Shown piece after piece: positions 43,622-53,350 of a stretch of 64,000 bases of DNA (the stretch's first letter is position 1; each line of letters begins with the position of its first letter). The position numbers and the translations under genes were made by a program. Origin of the DNA: Streptomyces typhae (GTDB taxonomy: Bacteria; Actinomycetota; Actinomycetes; Streptomycetales; Streptomycetaceae); the NCBI RefSeq assembly GCF_009755605.1, contig NZ_WPNZ01000007.1, positions 124,001 to 188,000 on the forward strand. Reading direction: 5' to 3'. Under the pieces are notes generated by a model. The model was given only the letters and a program-made list of their open reading frames with translations, searched no databases and was not told the DNA's origin.

Positions 43622-45127
43622 TCAGAGGCGACCGCCGCAGTGGGGCCAAGGACTCGCCCCCCGCTGCACGTACAGCTTCTTCGCGCGGTGGGTCTGTTCG
43701 GCGGCGGGGGCGTCCTGGGGGCGTCCTGAGCCGCCGAGGCTCTGCCAGGTGCGGGTGTCGAACTGGTAGAGGCCGCCGTAGGTGCCGGAGGCGTCCACGG
43801 CTCCGGGGCGGCCGCCGGACTCGCACGCGGCGAGGGCACCCCAGTTCAGCCCCTCGGCACCGGCGACGGCGGTCGGCTGGACCTTGGTGCCGACCTTCAC
43901 GATCCGGGTCTGCGGCTCCCGCACCACCTCGCTCCTGAGCCGCTTCGGCCGCTGCCGCACGCCGTTGACGGTGCGCACCGAGTACGTGATCCGGCGCGCC
44001 CCTTCCCGCCCGGCCTGCGCCACCACCTCCGTGCCGCGCGGCAGCGAGGCGTCGTCGGACTTGTGCACGGCGTACGGGATGGGCTCCTCCCGTACCTCCT
44101 CGCGGCCGGAGATCCGCATGACGGTGACGGTCTGCCCGTCGCGCGGGAAGCTGCTCGCGGGCACGGAGGTGGTGTCGGAGCCGCGCAGGGTCACGCCGGA
44201 CTCCTCCACGACCTCCCCGACGGTCGCCGCGTTCGTCCGGATGGTGCGCGACCGGCCGTCCGCCATGACCGTGACGGTGCGTTCGGTGCGGACGTCGAGG
44301 TCGAGGCCCTCGCGGGCGATGCGCTTGCCGCGTGAGGCGGACAGATAGGCGCCCTCGGCCCGCACCCCGAGCTGCCGGAGCGCGCCGTCGACCGTGCGGG
44401 CGGTCGTCCACACGTTGCGGCGCTGCCCGTCGAGAGTGAGCTCGACGGGCCGTCCGTAGCGGACGGCGATCTCGTCGCCGCTGGTCAGGGCGGTCGCCGC
44501 GGCGGGGGCGACGATGTCGTGCGCGCCGATGTCCACGCCCTCGTCGGCGAGGAGTTCACCGACGTCGTCGGCGAAGGTGTGCAGGGTGCGGGACCTGCCG
44601 TCGACGCTGAGCTGGACGGCCTTGTCGTTGGCGACGAAGGCGGAGGTGCCGCCCGCCAGGAAGGCGACGACGAGTGCCTGCGGGACCAGCCGGCGCAGGC
44701 CGTCGGGCCGCTCACCGCCCCGTCTGCGCCGTGCGGCCCTGCGGGCCCCCGCCCGCCCGTCGGCGCGCCTCCCGTCGCCCCGCCGCGGCTGCGGGAGCGC
44801 CGTCCCGGCGGCCGGGACAGCCGTGGCGTCGGGCGTGGGCGTCCTCGGCGGGAACGCGTCCGGGGTGAACGCCCGGGTCGGCAGTTCGTCCACCGCTCCC
44901 GGCGCGAACGCCCGCGCCGGCGCAGGGCCGCCCGGGTACCCGCCGGCCCTGTCGTCCTGTCCGGCACCGCCGAACGCGCCGGCGGTGAACATCTGCGTGG
45001 CGGGCCCGTCCGCGGCGCCCACGGTGTCGTACCCGTACGCGGGCCGGTACGGGTCGTACCCGGCACCGGCGGCGCCGTACGGCTCGTACTGCGGCTGCTC
45101 GTACGTCTCGTACTGCGGTTTGCTCAC
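43622..45127 (-). CDS. rpfB: Resuscitation-promoting factor RpfB, 501 aa
   Basis: Cell-surface muralytic enzyme that helps spores or dormant cells resume growth. Layout: a disordered Tyr/Pro-rich N-terminus with YETYEQPQYEPYG; an Arg-rich stretch and one membrane or signal-anchor helix (LVPQALVVAFLAGGTSAFVA, about 168-190); three DUF348 repeats (VQLSVDGRSRTLHTFADDVGELL and two like it); a G5 domain (REEVREEPIPYAVHKSDDASLPRGTEVV); and the C-terminal transglycosylase-like Rpf domain with WGALAACESGGRPG containing the catalytic Glu, GGLYQFDTRTWQSLGG and a final Cys pair. GTG 45127 has GGAG 8 nt upstream. Heads rpfB-rsmA-ispE. Confidence 0.95.
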   Translation of the reverse strand: MSKPQYETYEQPQYEPYGAAGAGYDPYRPAYGYDTVGAADGPATQMFTAGAFGGAGQDDRAGGYPGGPAPARAFAPGAVDELPTRAFTPDAFPPRTPTPDATAVPAAGTALPQPRRGDGRRADGRAGARRAARRRRGGERPDGLRRLVPQALVVAFLAGGTSAFVANDKAVQLSVDGRSRTLHTFADDVGELLADEGVDIGAHDIVAPAAATALTSGDEIAVRYGRPVELTLDGQRRNVWTTARTVDGALRQLGVRAEGAYLSASRGKRIAREGLDLDVRTERTVTVMADGRSRTIRTNAATVGEVVEESGVTLRGSDTTSVPASSFPRDGQTVTVMRISGREEVREEPIPYAVHKSDDASLPRGTEVVAQAGREGARRITYSVRTVNGVRQRPKRLRSEVVREPQTRIVKVGTKVQPTAVAGAEGLNWGALAACESGGRPGAVDASGTYGGLYQFDTRTWQSLGGSGRPQDAPAAEQTHRAKKLYVQRGASPWPHCGGRL

Positions 45128-45285
45128 GACGGCGCTCCAGCTGACAAGTGACCACTGACAAGCCAAGTGCAGATCGGCTTGCAGAACCTAGCGGAGGCTT
45201 CGTCACTCTCCAAAGCAGCGCGGCTACGCAGTGTCGCCGTTCAGGCCCAAACCGTCAGCCCTTGAACGGCTTCAGTCGTTATCGA

Positions 45286-46155
45286 TCAGTAATCAAAGGC
45301 GCGGGCGGTGTTCGCCGAGATCGCCGCGGCCATGGTGTCCTCGTCGACGCCCCGCACCTCGGCCATCGCGCGCAGCGTGACCGGAATGAGATAGGGGGCG
45401 TTGGGCCGTCCGCGGTACGGCGCGGGGGTGAGGAAGGGCGCGTCCGTCTCGACGAGGACGAGCTCCAGCGGGGCGACGGCGAGCGCGGCGCGCAGCGGTG
45501 CCGCGTTCTTGAAGGTGACGTTGCCCGCGAAGGACATGAAGTAGCCGCGTTCCGCGCAGACTTCGGCCATCGCGGCGTCGCCGGAGTAGCAGTGGAAGAC
45601 GGTACGCTCGGGCGCGCCCTCCTCCTTCAGGACGCGTAGCACATCGTCGTGGGCCTCGCGGTCGTGGATGACCAGGGCCTTGCCGTGCCGCTTGGCCATC
45701 TCGACGTGCGCGCGGAAGGACCGCTCCTGCGCCGCCTTGCCCTCGGGTCCGGTGCGGAAGTAGTCGAGTCCGGTCTCGCCGACGCCCTTGACGTGCGGCA
45801 GCGCGGCGAGGGCGTCGATCTCGGCGAGCGCCTCGTCCAGGGCCGCGTCGCCGCCCGCGGGGCGCGCGCCCTGCCGGGACCAGCCGTCGGGGTCGCCGTG
45901 GACGATGCGCGGGGCCTCGTTGGGGTGCAGGGCGACGGCCGCGTGCACGGCGGGGTGGGCGGCGGCGGTCGTGGCGGCCCAGCGCGAGCCCGCGACGTCG
46001 CAGCCGACCTGGACGACGGTGGTCACGCCCACCGCGGCGGCCTGTGCGAGGGCCTCGTCGACGGTGCCGGACTGCATGTCGAGGTGGGTGTGGGAGTCGG
46101 CGGCCGGCACCCGCAGCGGTGCGGGTGCCGGGGGCGGCGTGGTGTCGGCAGGCAT
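45286..46155 (-). CDS. tatD: TatD-family metal-dependent hydrolase, 289 aa
   Basis: TIM-barrel metal-dependent DNase/hydrolase. Metal ligands are visible in order: DSHTHLD at residues 20-26, the conserved Glu in GVGETGLDYFR, His in RAHVEMAKRHGKALVIHDREA, HCYSGD, and the Asp of LVETDAPFLTPAPYRGRPNAP. The complete set indicates an active enzyme. A 17-residue Pro/Ala N-terminal extension precedes the barrel. ATG 46155. The rpfB gene lies downstream on the same strand. Confidence 0.92.
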   Translation of the reverse strand: MPADTTPPPAPAPLRVPAADSHTHLDMQSGTVDEALAQAAAVGVTTVVQVGCDVAGSRWAATTAAAHPAVHAAVALHPNEAPRIVHGDPDGWSRQGARPAGGDAALDEALAEIDALAALPHVKGVGETGLDYFRTGPEGKAAQERSFRAHVEMAKRHGKALVIHDREAHDDVLRVLKEEGAPERTVFHCYSGDAAMAEVCAERGYFMSFAGNVTFKNAAPLRAALAVAPLELVLVETDAPFLTPAPYRGRPNAPYLIPVTLRAMAEVRGVDEDTMAAAISANTARAFDY

Positions 46156-46257
46156 GCCCCGATCCTACGAAGGCGTCGGCGTCCCGCGCGGGGGCCGGGG
46201 TGCCTGCCGCGGGCCCGCCGTGTGCGGGCGGGCCCGCCGTGTCCGCGGGAGTGCGGT

Positions 46258-46722
46258 TCAACCCGCCCGGCGGAAGGGGTGCAGCAGGTCGGACAAGTGC
46301 CAGTGGTGGTGCGCGGGGCGGGCCGCGGCGCCGTCCGCCGGGGCCGTGGCGGACGCGGGGTCCGGCACGGTCCCGGCCGGATCCGCGGCTCCCGGCGGGC
46401 CCGCGACGGACTGCGGGGGCTGCGCCGGGCGCCGCTGGTGCAGGGAGTCGAGGGCCGACCGCACCGAGGACACCTGGCCCGCGCGCATGATCCGTACGAC
46501 GTGGCCACCGCAGTTCAGGCAGGTGGGCCGGGTCAGGGGCGACGGCACCCGGCTGCCGTGCGCCAGATAGGTCACGAATTCCTGGCCCTTGGCGTCGACG
46601 TGGTGCTCTATGTCGTACGACTCCTCCCAGCCGTGCCCGCATCGCATGCAGGCGAACGCATAGGACTCGTGGGCGACGCCGACCGCCGTGGCGCGGTGAC
46701 CGGTGGCTGCGATCTCACTCAT
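46258..46722 (-). CDS. Zinc-ribbon-like hypothetical protein, 154 aa
   Basis: Conserved hypothetical. An N-terminal domain (about 1-80) carries two Cys pairs, CMRCG and CLNCGG, 47 residues apart, with HESYAF and TYLAHGSRVPSPLTRPT around them, which suggests a zinc ribbon. The C-terminal half is Ala/Pro/Gly-rich and ends in HHHWHLSDLLHPFRRAG. No signal peptide. ATG 46722 is preceded by GAGGAG; the longer upstream frame is unsupported. Function unknown. Confidence 0.75.
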   Translation of the reverse strand: MSEIAATGHRATAVGVAHESYAFACMRCGHGWEESYDIEHHVDAKGQEFVTYLAHGSRVPSPLTRPTCLNCGGHVVRIMRAGQVSSVRSALDSLHQRRPAQPPQSVAGPPGAADPAGTVPDPASATAPADGAAARPAHHHWHLSDLLHPFRRAG

Positions 46723-47003
46723 GCCAGCTCCTCTTGTCCGCTGGACAAGCGCCGTCGGCCGGAGTCTTTCCTGCCCCGGGGCGGCGGCGTGGGACGGGTG
46801 CGTCCCTGCACCCAGTGGACGCCTTTCCCGGAGCGGGCGCATCAGACCTGTCGACTGTTGGAACCGATTTGGTATTTCCATAGAAAAGCGGCCTGGTGCG
46901 CGGCCCGCGCTTTGCCTTTTACGATAGTCCTTTGCCTATTGATGGGCGCGTGCAGCTTCTGCGCGCCGGTGTTCCGGACCGTGCGCCGGGGCCGTGCCTC
47001 GCT

Positions 47004-47915
47004 TCACGCCCCGCGGTCGGCGTTCTTCGCCGCCACGACCGCGTCGAAGACGGCACGCTTGGGCAGGCCCGCCTCGGCCGCGACCGCCGCGATGGCCTCC
47101 TTGCGCCGCTCCCCCGCCTCCTCGCGCACCCGCACCCTGCGCACAAGCTCCTCGGGCCCGAGCTCCTCGGGGCCCTTCTCCGGGGCGCCCTCGACCACCA
47201 CGGTGATCTCGCCGCGCACGCCGTCGGCCGCCCACGCGGCGAGCTCCTTCAGCGGGCCCCTGCGGACCTCCTCGTAGGTCTTGGTCAGCTCCCTGCACAC
47301 CGCGGCGCGCCGCTCCGCGCCGAACGCCTCGGCCATCGCGGCGAGCGTGTCGTCCAGGCGGTGCGGTGCCTCGAAGTACACGAGGGTGCGCCGCTCACCG
47401 GCCACCTCGCGCAGCCGCGAGAGCCGCTCGCCCGCCTTGCGCGGCAGGAACCCCTCGAAGCAGAAGCGGTCCACGGGCAGGCCCGAGAGGGCCAGGGCGG
47501 TGAGCACCGCGGAGGGCCCCGGCACGGCGGTGACCCGGATGCCGCGCTCCACGGCCGCCGCCACCAGGCGGTAGCCGGGGTCCGACACCGACGGCATGCC
47601 CGCGTCCGTCACCAGGAGCACCCGGGCCCCGCCCGCGAGCGCCTCGACCAGCTCCGGGGTGCGCGCGGACTCGTTGCCCTCGAAGTACGACACGACCCGG
47701 CCGCCCACCTGCACGCCGAGCGCCTGCGTGAGGCGGCGCAGCCTGCGCGTGTCCTCGGCGGCGACGACGTCGGCGCCGGCCAGCTCGGCGGCGAGCCGCG
47801 GCGGGGCGTCCGCGACGTCGCCGATGGGCGTGCCCGCGAGGACGAGGACGCCCCCGGGCTCCGTGCCGCCGGCCGCTGCGGACGTGTTCACGACTGAATC
47901 TGCGCTTCCTGTCAC
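47004..47915 (-). CDS. rsmI: 16S rRNA (cytidine-1402-2'-O)-methyltransferase, 303 aa
   Basis: Methylates the ribose of C1402 in the decoding centre. Tetrapyrrole-methylase-type fold: LVLAGTPIGDVADAPPRLAAEL at about residue 26, AAEDTRRLRRLT, VLLVTDAGMPSVSDPGYRLV, AVPGPSAVLTALALSGLPVDRFCFEGFLPRK and the C-terminal EAIAAVAAEAGLPKRAVFDAVV. GTG 47915 has GAGG upstream; the 56 codons before it are unsupported. Divergent from pmt, with only 62 bp between starts. Confidence 0.95.
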   Translation of the reverse strand: MTGSADSVVNTSAAAGGTEPGGVLVLAGTPIGDVADAPPRLAAELAGADVVAAEDTRRLRRLTQALGVQVGGRVVSYFEGNESARTPELVEALAGGARVLLVTDAGMPSVSDPGYRLVAAAVERGIRVTAVPGPSAVLTALALSGLPVDRFCFEGFLPRKAGERLSRLREVAGERRTLVYFEAPHRLDDTLAAMAEAFGAERRAAVCRELTKTYEEVRRGPLKELAAWAADGVRGEITVVVEGAPEKGPEELGPEELVRRVRVREEAGERRKEAIAAVAAEAGLPKRAVFDAVVAAKNADRGA

Positions 47916-47965
47916 CGATCCATCCTCGCAGGGGCCGGGCGCGGGACTGTCACCCTCTGGTTCCC

Positions 47966-47978
47966 TACGATGGCGCGG
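47966..47978 (+). promoter_or_regulatory. Leaderless -10 element of pmt
   Basis: TACGAT at 47966-47971 lies 6 nt before the GTG at 47978, the spacing of a leaderless actinobacterial promoter; there is no ribosome binding site before this start. No clear -35. Confidence 0.55.
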
Positions 47979-49720
47979 TGACCAGTACCGCGCCTTCCCC
48001 GGACACCCGCAAGGGCCAGGCAGCCGAGGAGCCACCGCCGTCGTCGTGGCAGCACCGGCTGCGCCGCTTCGGCTACGCGGCACGGACCAGAGGAGACGTG
48101 CGGACCCGGCTCGTCCCGCCGTACCCCGAGCCCGGCAGCCGGATCTGGGCGGTGCTCGGGGTGCCGAGGGACGCGACCCGGTGGCTGGTGCGGTGGTCGG
48201 GCTGGCTCGGCCCCATCGGTGTCGCCCTGGTGGCGGGGCTGCTGCGGTTCTGGAACCTCGGCAGCCCGAAGGCCGTGATATTCGACGAGACGTACTACGC
48301 CAAGGACGCCTGGGCCCTGCTCCACCGGGGCTACGAGCTGAGCTGGCCGGACAAGGTCAACGACGCCGTCATCGACCAGGGCGGCGGGATCGCGCTGCCC
48401 ACGGATCCGGCGTACGTGGTGCATCCGCCGGTCGGCAAGTACGTGATCGGCGTCGGGGAGTGGCTCTTCGGCTTCGACCCGTTCGGCTGGCGGTTCATGA
48501 CGGCCGTGCTCGGCACGCTGTCGGTCCTGATGCTGTGCCGGATCGGGCGGCGCCTGTTCCGCTCGACGTTCCTCGGCTGTCTCGCGGGCGCCCTGCTCAC
48601 GGTGGACGGCCTGCACTTCGTGATGAGCCGCACCGCGCTCCTCGACCAGGTCCTGATGTTCTTCGTGCTGGCGGCGTTCGGCTGCTTCCTGGTCGACCGG
48701 GACCGGGCGCGGGCGCGGCTCGCGGCGGCGCTGCCGGTGGACGCGGACGGCGTCACCCGGCCGGACGCCTACGTCGCGCAGACGCTGCGCCTCGGCCCGC
48801 GGCCCTGGCGGTGGGCGGCCGGGGTCTGTCTCGGCCTGGCCTTCGCCACGAAGTGGAACGGCCTGTACATCATGGTCTTCTTCTGCCTGATGACCGTGTT
48901 GTGGGACGTGGGCGCGCGCCGCGTCGCCGGGGCGGACCGGCCGTACGCGGCGGCCCTGCGGCGGGACGTGCTGCCCGCGTTCGTGACGACGGTGCCGGTC
49001 GCGGTCGGCACCTATCTGCTGTCCTGGCTCGGCTGGATCCTGTCGCCGAGCGACGGCAACGGCGGCTACTACCGCGACTGGGCGGCGACCGCGGGCAAGA
49101 AGACCGACTGGGGCTGGCTGCCGGACTGGCTGCGCTCCCTGTGGCACTACGAGAACAAGGTCTACGACTTCCACGTGGGCCTGTCGTCGCCGCACACCTA
49201 CCAGTCCAACCCGTGGAGCTGGATCGTCGACGGCCGTCCCGTCTCGTACTTCTACGAGTCGCCGATGCCGGGCCGGGACGGCTGCCCCGCCGACACCAAG
49301 GAGAAGTGCGCGCGCGAGGTCCTCGCGCTCGGCACGCCCCTGCTGTGGTGGGCGGCCGCGGCGGCGCTCCTGTACGTCCTGTGGCGGTGGGCCTTCCGCA
49401 GGGACTGGCGGGCCGGCGCCATCGTGTGCGGGATCGCGGCGGGCTATCTGCCGTGGTTCATGTACCAGGAACGGACGATCTTCTACTTCTACGCCGTGGT
49501 GTTCGTGCCGTTCCTGTGTCTGGGGCTCGCGATGCTGCTCGGCGCCGTTCTGGGGCCGCCGGGTTCCTCGGAGCGGCGCCGGGTGGTGGGCGCCGCGGCC
49601 GTGGGCGTCCTCGTTCTTTTGATCTTCTGGAATTTCATTTATTTCTGGCCGATCTACACCGGGCAGGCGATCCCGATCGACTCGTGGCGCTCCAGAATGT
49701 GGCTCGACACCTGGGTTTGA
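47978..49720 (+). CDS. pmt: Protein O-mannosyltransferase (GT39), 580 aa
   Basis: Polytopic enzyme that transfers mannose from polyprenyl phosphate mannose to secreted proteins, and a known phage-receptor determinant in Streptomyces. It has about 10-11 membrane helices. The first external loop carries the catalytic DE pair (IFDETYYAKDAWALLHRGYE), and VHPPVGKYVIGVGEWLFGFDPFGWR and DGLHFVMSRTALLDQ are conserved GT39/PMT segments. A cytoplasmic N-terminal extension of about 65 residues precedes helix 1. GTG 47978 appears leaderless. Confidence 0.94.
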   Translation: MTSTAPSPDTRKGQAAEEPPPSSWQHRLRRFGYAARTRGDVRTRLVPPYPEPGSRIWAVLGVPRDATRWLVRWSGWLGPIGVALVAGLLRFWNLGSPKAVIFDETYYAKDAWALLHRGYELSWPDKVNDAVIDQGGGIALPTDPAYVVHPPVGKYVIGVGEWLFGFDPFGWRFMTAVLGTLSVLMLCRIGRRLFRSTFLGCLAGALLTVDGLHFVMSRTALLDQVLMFFVLAAFGCFLVDRDRARARLAAALPVDADGVTRPDAYVAQTLRLGPRPWRWAAGVCLGLAFATKWNGLYIMVFFCLMTVLWDVGARRVAGADRPYAAALRRDVLPAFVTTVPVAVGTYLLSWLGWILSPSDGNGGYYRDWAATAGKKTDWGWLPDWLRSLWHYENKVYDFHVGLSSPHTYQSNPWSWIVDGRPVSYFYESPMPGRDGCPADTKEKCAREVLALGTPLLWWAAAAALLYVLWRWAFRRDWRAGAIVCGIAAGYLPWFMYQERTIFYFYAVVFVPFLCLGLAMLLGAVLGPPGSSERRRVVGAAAVGVLVLLIFWNFIYFWPIYTGQAIPIDSWRSRMWLDTWV

Positions 49721-49803
49721 CCGCGGTATCCGCAGCCGAATTCCGACCCCCCTCCCGCACCGGCCCCATAATGTTGGGGTAATTCCTGGGGAGGGGGCGC
49801 CGA

Positions 49804-51429
49804 ATGCGCAAGGGAGTGAAGGCTGCTGTTGTCGGCGGGGTGTTCGCCGTCATGGTGGGGGGCGCCGGATACGGCGCGTACAACGTGGTGGACGCGCTGA
49901 GCGAGGACACCGCGCCGGCGGGGACCGCGCGTCCGAAGGGGCCGCCGACGCCCGCCGAGGTTCGCGGGACGGCGGCGAGGTTCCTCGCGGCCTGGGCGCG
50001 GGGCGACGCCGACGGCGCCGCGTCGTACACCGACAACGCGCAGGCCGCCGCACCCGCCCTGACCGGCTACCGCGAGGACGCGGGCATCGGCAGGGTGCGG
50101 CTGACGGCGGGCCGGATCAGCGGGACGCGGGTGCCGTTCACGGTCAGCGCCACGGTGACGTACGAGGGCAGGAGCAAACCGCTGCGGTACACGTCCGCCC
50201 TCGACGTCCGACGCGGCGTCAGCACCGGCAGGGCCCTGGTCGACTGGAAGCCGGGCGTGCTGCACCCGGGCCTCGGACGCGGGGACACCCTGGTGACCGG
50301 CGAGGGGGCGGCGCCGCCGATCCGGGCCGTCGACCGGCACGGCACGGTCCTGACCGCCGCGAAGTACCCGTCGCTCGCCCCGGTCCTGGAGCAGCTCCGG
50401 TCGAAGTACGGCGAGCGGGCGGGCGGGAGACCGGGGGTCGAGCTGTACATCCGGCGCGCCGGCGAGGACGCGGGCACCAAGACGCTGCTCACCCTCGCGA
50501 AGGGCCGTCCGGGCAGGCTGCCGACGACCCTGGACGCGTCGGCGCAGCGGGCCGCGGAGCGGGCGGTGGCCCGGTACGCCGAGTCGTCGGTGGTCGCCCT
50601 CAGACCGAGCACCGGCGAGGTCCTCGCGGTCGCCAACCACCGCGGGGACGGCTTCAACGCGGCCTTCGAGGGCAAGCTGGCGCCCGGCTCGACGATGAAG
50701 ATCGTGACGGCGGCGATGCTCATCGACAAGGGCGTCGCGAAGGCGTCGGGGCCCGCGCCGTGCACGCCGGAGGCGACCTGGCAGAGCCAGACGTTCCACA
50801 ATCTGCGGGGCATGGCGCCGAACGCGGACGCCACGCTCGCGGACAGCTTCGCGCGGTCCTGCAACACCGCGTTCGTGAAGCTGGTCGACGAGGAGCCGCT
50901 CACGGACGCCTCGTTGACGGAGGAGGCGCAGGAGCGCTTCGGGCTCGGCCGGGACGACTGGCGCACCGGCATCACCTCGTCGGACGGTTCGGTGCCCCCG
51001 TCGGTGGGGCCCGACCGCGCGGCCAACGCGATCGGGCAGGGGCAGGTGCAGCTGAACCCCCTGAACCTGGCGTCGGTGACGGCGACGGCGAAGACGGGCG
51101 CGTTCCGGCAGCCCCTCCTCGTGCCGCGGTCCCTCCTCGGCGGCGCACCGGCCACCGCGCGCGGCCTGTCCGCGGACACGGCGGCCCAGCTGCGGCAGAT
51201 GATGCGGCGGACCGCGGTGTCCGGCACCGGCGCGCGGGCGATGGCGGGGCTCGGCGGCGACATCGGCGCGAAGACCGGTTCGGCCGAGGTCGACGGGCAG
51301 ACGCAGCCCAACAGCTGGTTCACGGGCTACCACGGGGACGTGGCGGCGGCCGCGATGGCGCAGGAGGGCGGGCACGGCGGGGACACGGCGGGGCCGATCG
51401 TGGCGGCGGTGCTGCGCGCGGTCGGCTGA
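49804..51429 (+). CDS. Penicillin-binding transpeptidase with MecA-N/NTF2-like domain, 541 aa
   Basis: Class B-type PBP that cross-links peptidoglycan. Single N-terminal membrane anchor (about residues 5-28), an NTF2-like MecA-N domain (about 45-150), a dimerisation-type segment, and a transpeptidase domain with S296-TM-K299 (PGSTMK), S352-C-N and K490-T-G. ATG 49804 has a GGGGAGGGGG ribosome binding site. The next gene is a close paralogue; together they match the tandem PBP pair next to ssgE in Streptomyces chromosomes. Confidence 0.93.
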   Translation: MRKGVKAAVVGGVFAVMVGGAGYGAYNVVDALSEDTAPAGTARPKGPPTPAEVRGTAARFLAAWARGDADGAASYTDNAQAAAPALTGYREDAGIGRVRLTAGRISGTRVPFTVSATVTYEGRSKPLRYTSALDVRRGVSTGRALVDWKPGVLHPGLGRGDTLVTGEGAAPPIRAVDRHGTVLTAAKYPSLAPVLEQLRSKYGERAGGRPGVELYIRRAGEDAGTKTLLTLAKGRPGRLPTTLDASAQRAAERAVARYAESSVVALRPSTGEVLAVANHRGDGFNAAFEGKLAPGSTMKIVTAAMLIDKGVAKASGPAPCTPEATWQSQTFHNLRGMAPNADATLADSFARSCNTAFVKLVDEEPLTDASLTEEAQERFGLGRDDWRTGITSSDGSVPPSVGPDRAANAIGQGQVQLNPLNLASVTATAKTGAFRQPLLVPRSLLGGAPATARGLSADTAAQLRQMMRRTAVSGTGARAMAGLGGDIGAKTGSAEVDGQTQPNSWFTGYHGDVAAAAMAQEGGHGGDTAGPIVAAVLRAVG

Positions 51430-51433
51430 CGCC

Positions 51434-51487
51434 GATGACTCCGCGTACGCCGACGACTCCATGTACGCCGGGGACTCCACGTACGCC
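51434..51487. repeat. 18-bp tandem repeat between PBP genes
   Basis: Three 18-bp units (51434, 51452, 51470) of the form GAxGACTCCxxGTACGCC in the 180-bp gap. No other feature is evident in that gap apart from the second PBP ribosome binding site. Confidence 0.6.
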
Positions 51488-51609
51488 GATGAGCGCACGC
51501 GGTCGTCCCGGCGGACGGGTGCCGTGGTCGGTGGGCGGTGTGCGTGCCGCTAGGTTGGGCTTCCGGTGACTGTGGTGTGACGGGGGCCGAAGGGGATTGC
51601 GGAGGGCTT

Positions 51610-53340
51610 GTGGGCAAGAGGAGACGCGCCACCGAGCGCAAGAAGGTGCACCCGGTGGTGCTCGGCGGCGCGGCGGTGGCCATCGTGTGCGGCGTGGGAG
51701 TCACCGCGTACGCCGTGGTGGGGAACGGCGGGAGCGGCCGCGACGGCGACGAGAAGTCGGTGGCGACGGGCCCGCCGACGGCCGCCGAAGTGCGCACCAC
51801 CGCACGGGCGTTCCTCGCCGCGTGGGAGAAGGGCGACGCGGCCGGGGCCGCGGCCCTCACCGACGACCGGGAGTCGGCGCTGACCGCGCTCACCTCCTAC
51901 CGCAAGGACGCCCGGATCTCCGAGGTCCGGCTGACCCCCGTCAAGCAGACCGCGCGCAAGGGCGCGAAAGTGCCCTTCAAGGCCGCGGCCACGGTCTCGT
52001 ACGGGGGAAAGAAGAAGCCGTACGCGTACGAGACCGCGCTGACCGTGGTACGCCGGGCGGCCGACGGCCGGACCCTGGTCGACTGGCGGCCGACCGTGCT
52101 GCACCCCGAACTGCGGCCAGGCGACCGCCTGGTGACCGGCGCGGCGGGCGTACCGCCGATCAAGGCCGTGGACCGGGACGGCGCCCCGCTGACCGCCGCG
52201 AAGTACCCCTCGCTCGGCACGGTCCTCGACGGCCTGCGGGAGAAGTTCGGCAAGGAGGCGGGCGGCAAGGCGGGCGTGGAGCTGCGGGTGGTGCGCGCCG
52301 AGCCGGAGCAGGGCGGAAACGACAAGGACGGCAAGGACGGCAAGAACGGCGAGGGCTCGTCGGCGAAGAAGAGCGACGCCGAGGACACCCCTGACAAGAC
52401 ACTCCTCGACCTGTCCCCCGGTACCCCGGGCACGCTGAGGACGACGATCAGCGCACGCACGCAGGCGGCGGCGGAGAAGGAGACGGCCAAGCGCAAGCAG
52501 GCCTCGGTCGTGGTGGTCAAGCCGTCCACCGGGGAGATCCTGGCCGTCGCCAACTCCAACCCGGGCGGCTTCAACACGGCCATGCAGGGCTCCCTCGCGC
52601 CGGGCTCGACCATGAAGGTCATCACGGCGTCGATGCTCCTGGAGAAGGACCTGGCGGGCGTCGACAAGAAGCACCCCTGCCCGAAGTACGAGACGTACGG
52701 CGGCTGGAAGTTCCAGAACGACAACAAGTTCAAGATCAAGGGCGGTACGTTCCGGGCGAGCTTCGCGCGCTCCTGCAACACGGCCTTCATCAGCCAGGCC
52801 AAGGAGCTGAAGAACGACGACCTGACCCGGCAGGCCCAGGACGTCTTCGGCCTCGGCCGTGACAACTGGTCCGTCGGCGTCCCCACGTTCGACGGCGCGG
52901 TGCCCGTGCAGTCGCACGCGCAGATGGCGGCCTCCCTGATCGGCCAGGGCGGGGTGCGGATGAACCCCCTGAACATGGCGTCGGTCGCGGCCACCGTCGA
53001 GTCCGGCACGTTCCGCCAGCCCTATCTGGTCGCACCGGACATGGACGGCCGCAAGCTCGCCACCGCCCCGCGCAAGATGTCCAGCAGGACCGTCTCGGAC
53101 CTGCGTGACCTGATGCACTTCACGGGCGTGTCCGGGACCGCCGCGGAACCCATGCGGGGGCTCGGCTCGGACTCCGGCGCGAAGACCGGCTCCGCGGAGG
53201 TCGACAACCAGAAGAAGCCCAACGGCTGGTTCACCGCGTACCGCGGCGACGTGGCCGCGGCGGCCGTCGTGCAGGCGGGCGGGCACGGCGGGGACACGGC
53301 GGGGCCCGTGGTGCGGGCGATGCTGCTGGCGGGGCGCTGA
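51610..53340 (+). CDS. Second penicillin-binding transpeptidase, paralogue, 576 aa
   Basis: Same plan as the preceding PBP: a basic N-terminus (KRRRATERKK), membrane anchor (about 16-38), MecA-N/NTF2-like domain, and transpeptidase core with S333-TM-K336, S388-C-N and K525-T-G all intact. It differs by a Lys/Asp/Gly-rich hydrophilic insertion (about 238-262, GGNDKDGKDGKNGEG) between the two domains. GTG 51610 follows GGAGGG at a rather short spacing. The tandem pair probably arose by duplication and may serve different growth stages. Confidence 0.92.
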   Translation: MGKRRRATERKKVHPVVLGGAAVAIVCGVGVTAYAVVGNGGSGRDGDEKSVATGPPTAAEVRTTARAFLAAWEKGDAAGAAALTDDRESALTALTSYRKDARISEVRLTPVKQTARKGAKVPFKAAATVSYGGKKKPYAYETALTVVRRAADGRTLVDWRPTVLHPELRPGDRLVTGAAGVPPIKAVDRDGAPLTAAKYPSLGTVLDGLREKFGKEAGGKAGVELRVVRAEPEQGGNDKDGKDGKNGEGSSAKKSDAEDTPDKTLLDLSPGTPGTLRTTISARTQAAAEKETAKRKQASVVVVKPSTGEILAVANSNPGGFNTAMQGSLAPGSTMKVITASMLLEKDLAGVDKKHPCPKYETYGGWKFQNDNKFKIKGGTFRASFARSCNTAFISQAKELKNDDLTRQAQDVFGLGRDNWSVGVPTFDGAVPVQSHAQMAASLIGQGGVRMNPLNMASVAATVESGTFRQPYLVAPDMDGRKLATAPRKMSSRTVSDLRDLMHFTGVSGTAAEPMRGLGSDSGAKTGSAEVDNQKKPNGWFTAYRGDVAAAAVVQAGGHGGDTAGPVVRAMLLAGR

Positions 53341-53350
53341 GCGGAGCCAG

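Noticed and set aside
45128..45285. Possible c-di-AMP (ydaO-type) riboswitch before rpfB, as known for rpfA in S. coelicolor
   Set aside because: The 158-bp gap is short and I see none of the conserved ydaO helices; not supported.
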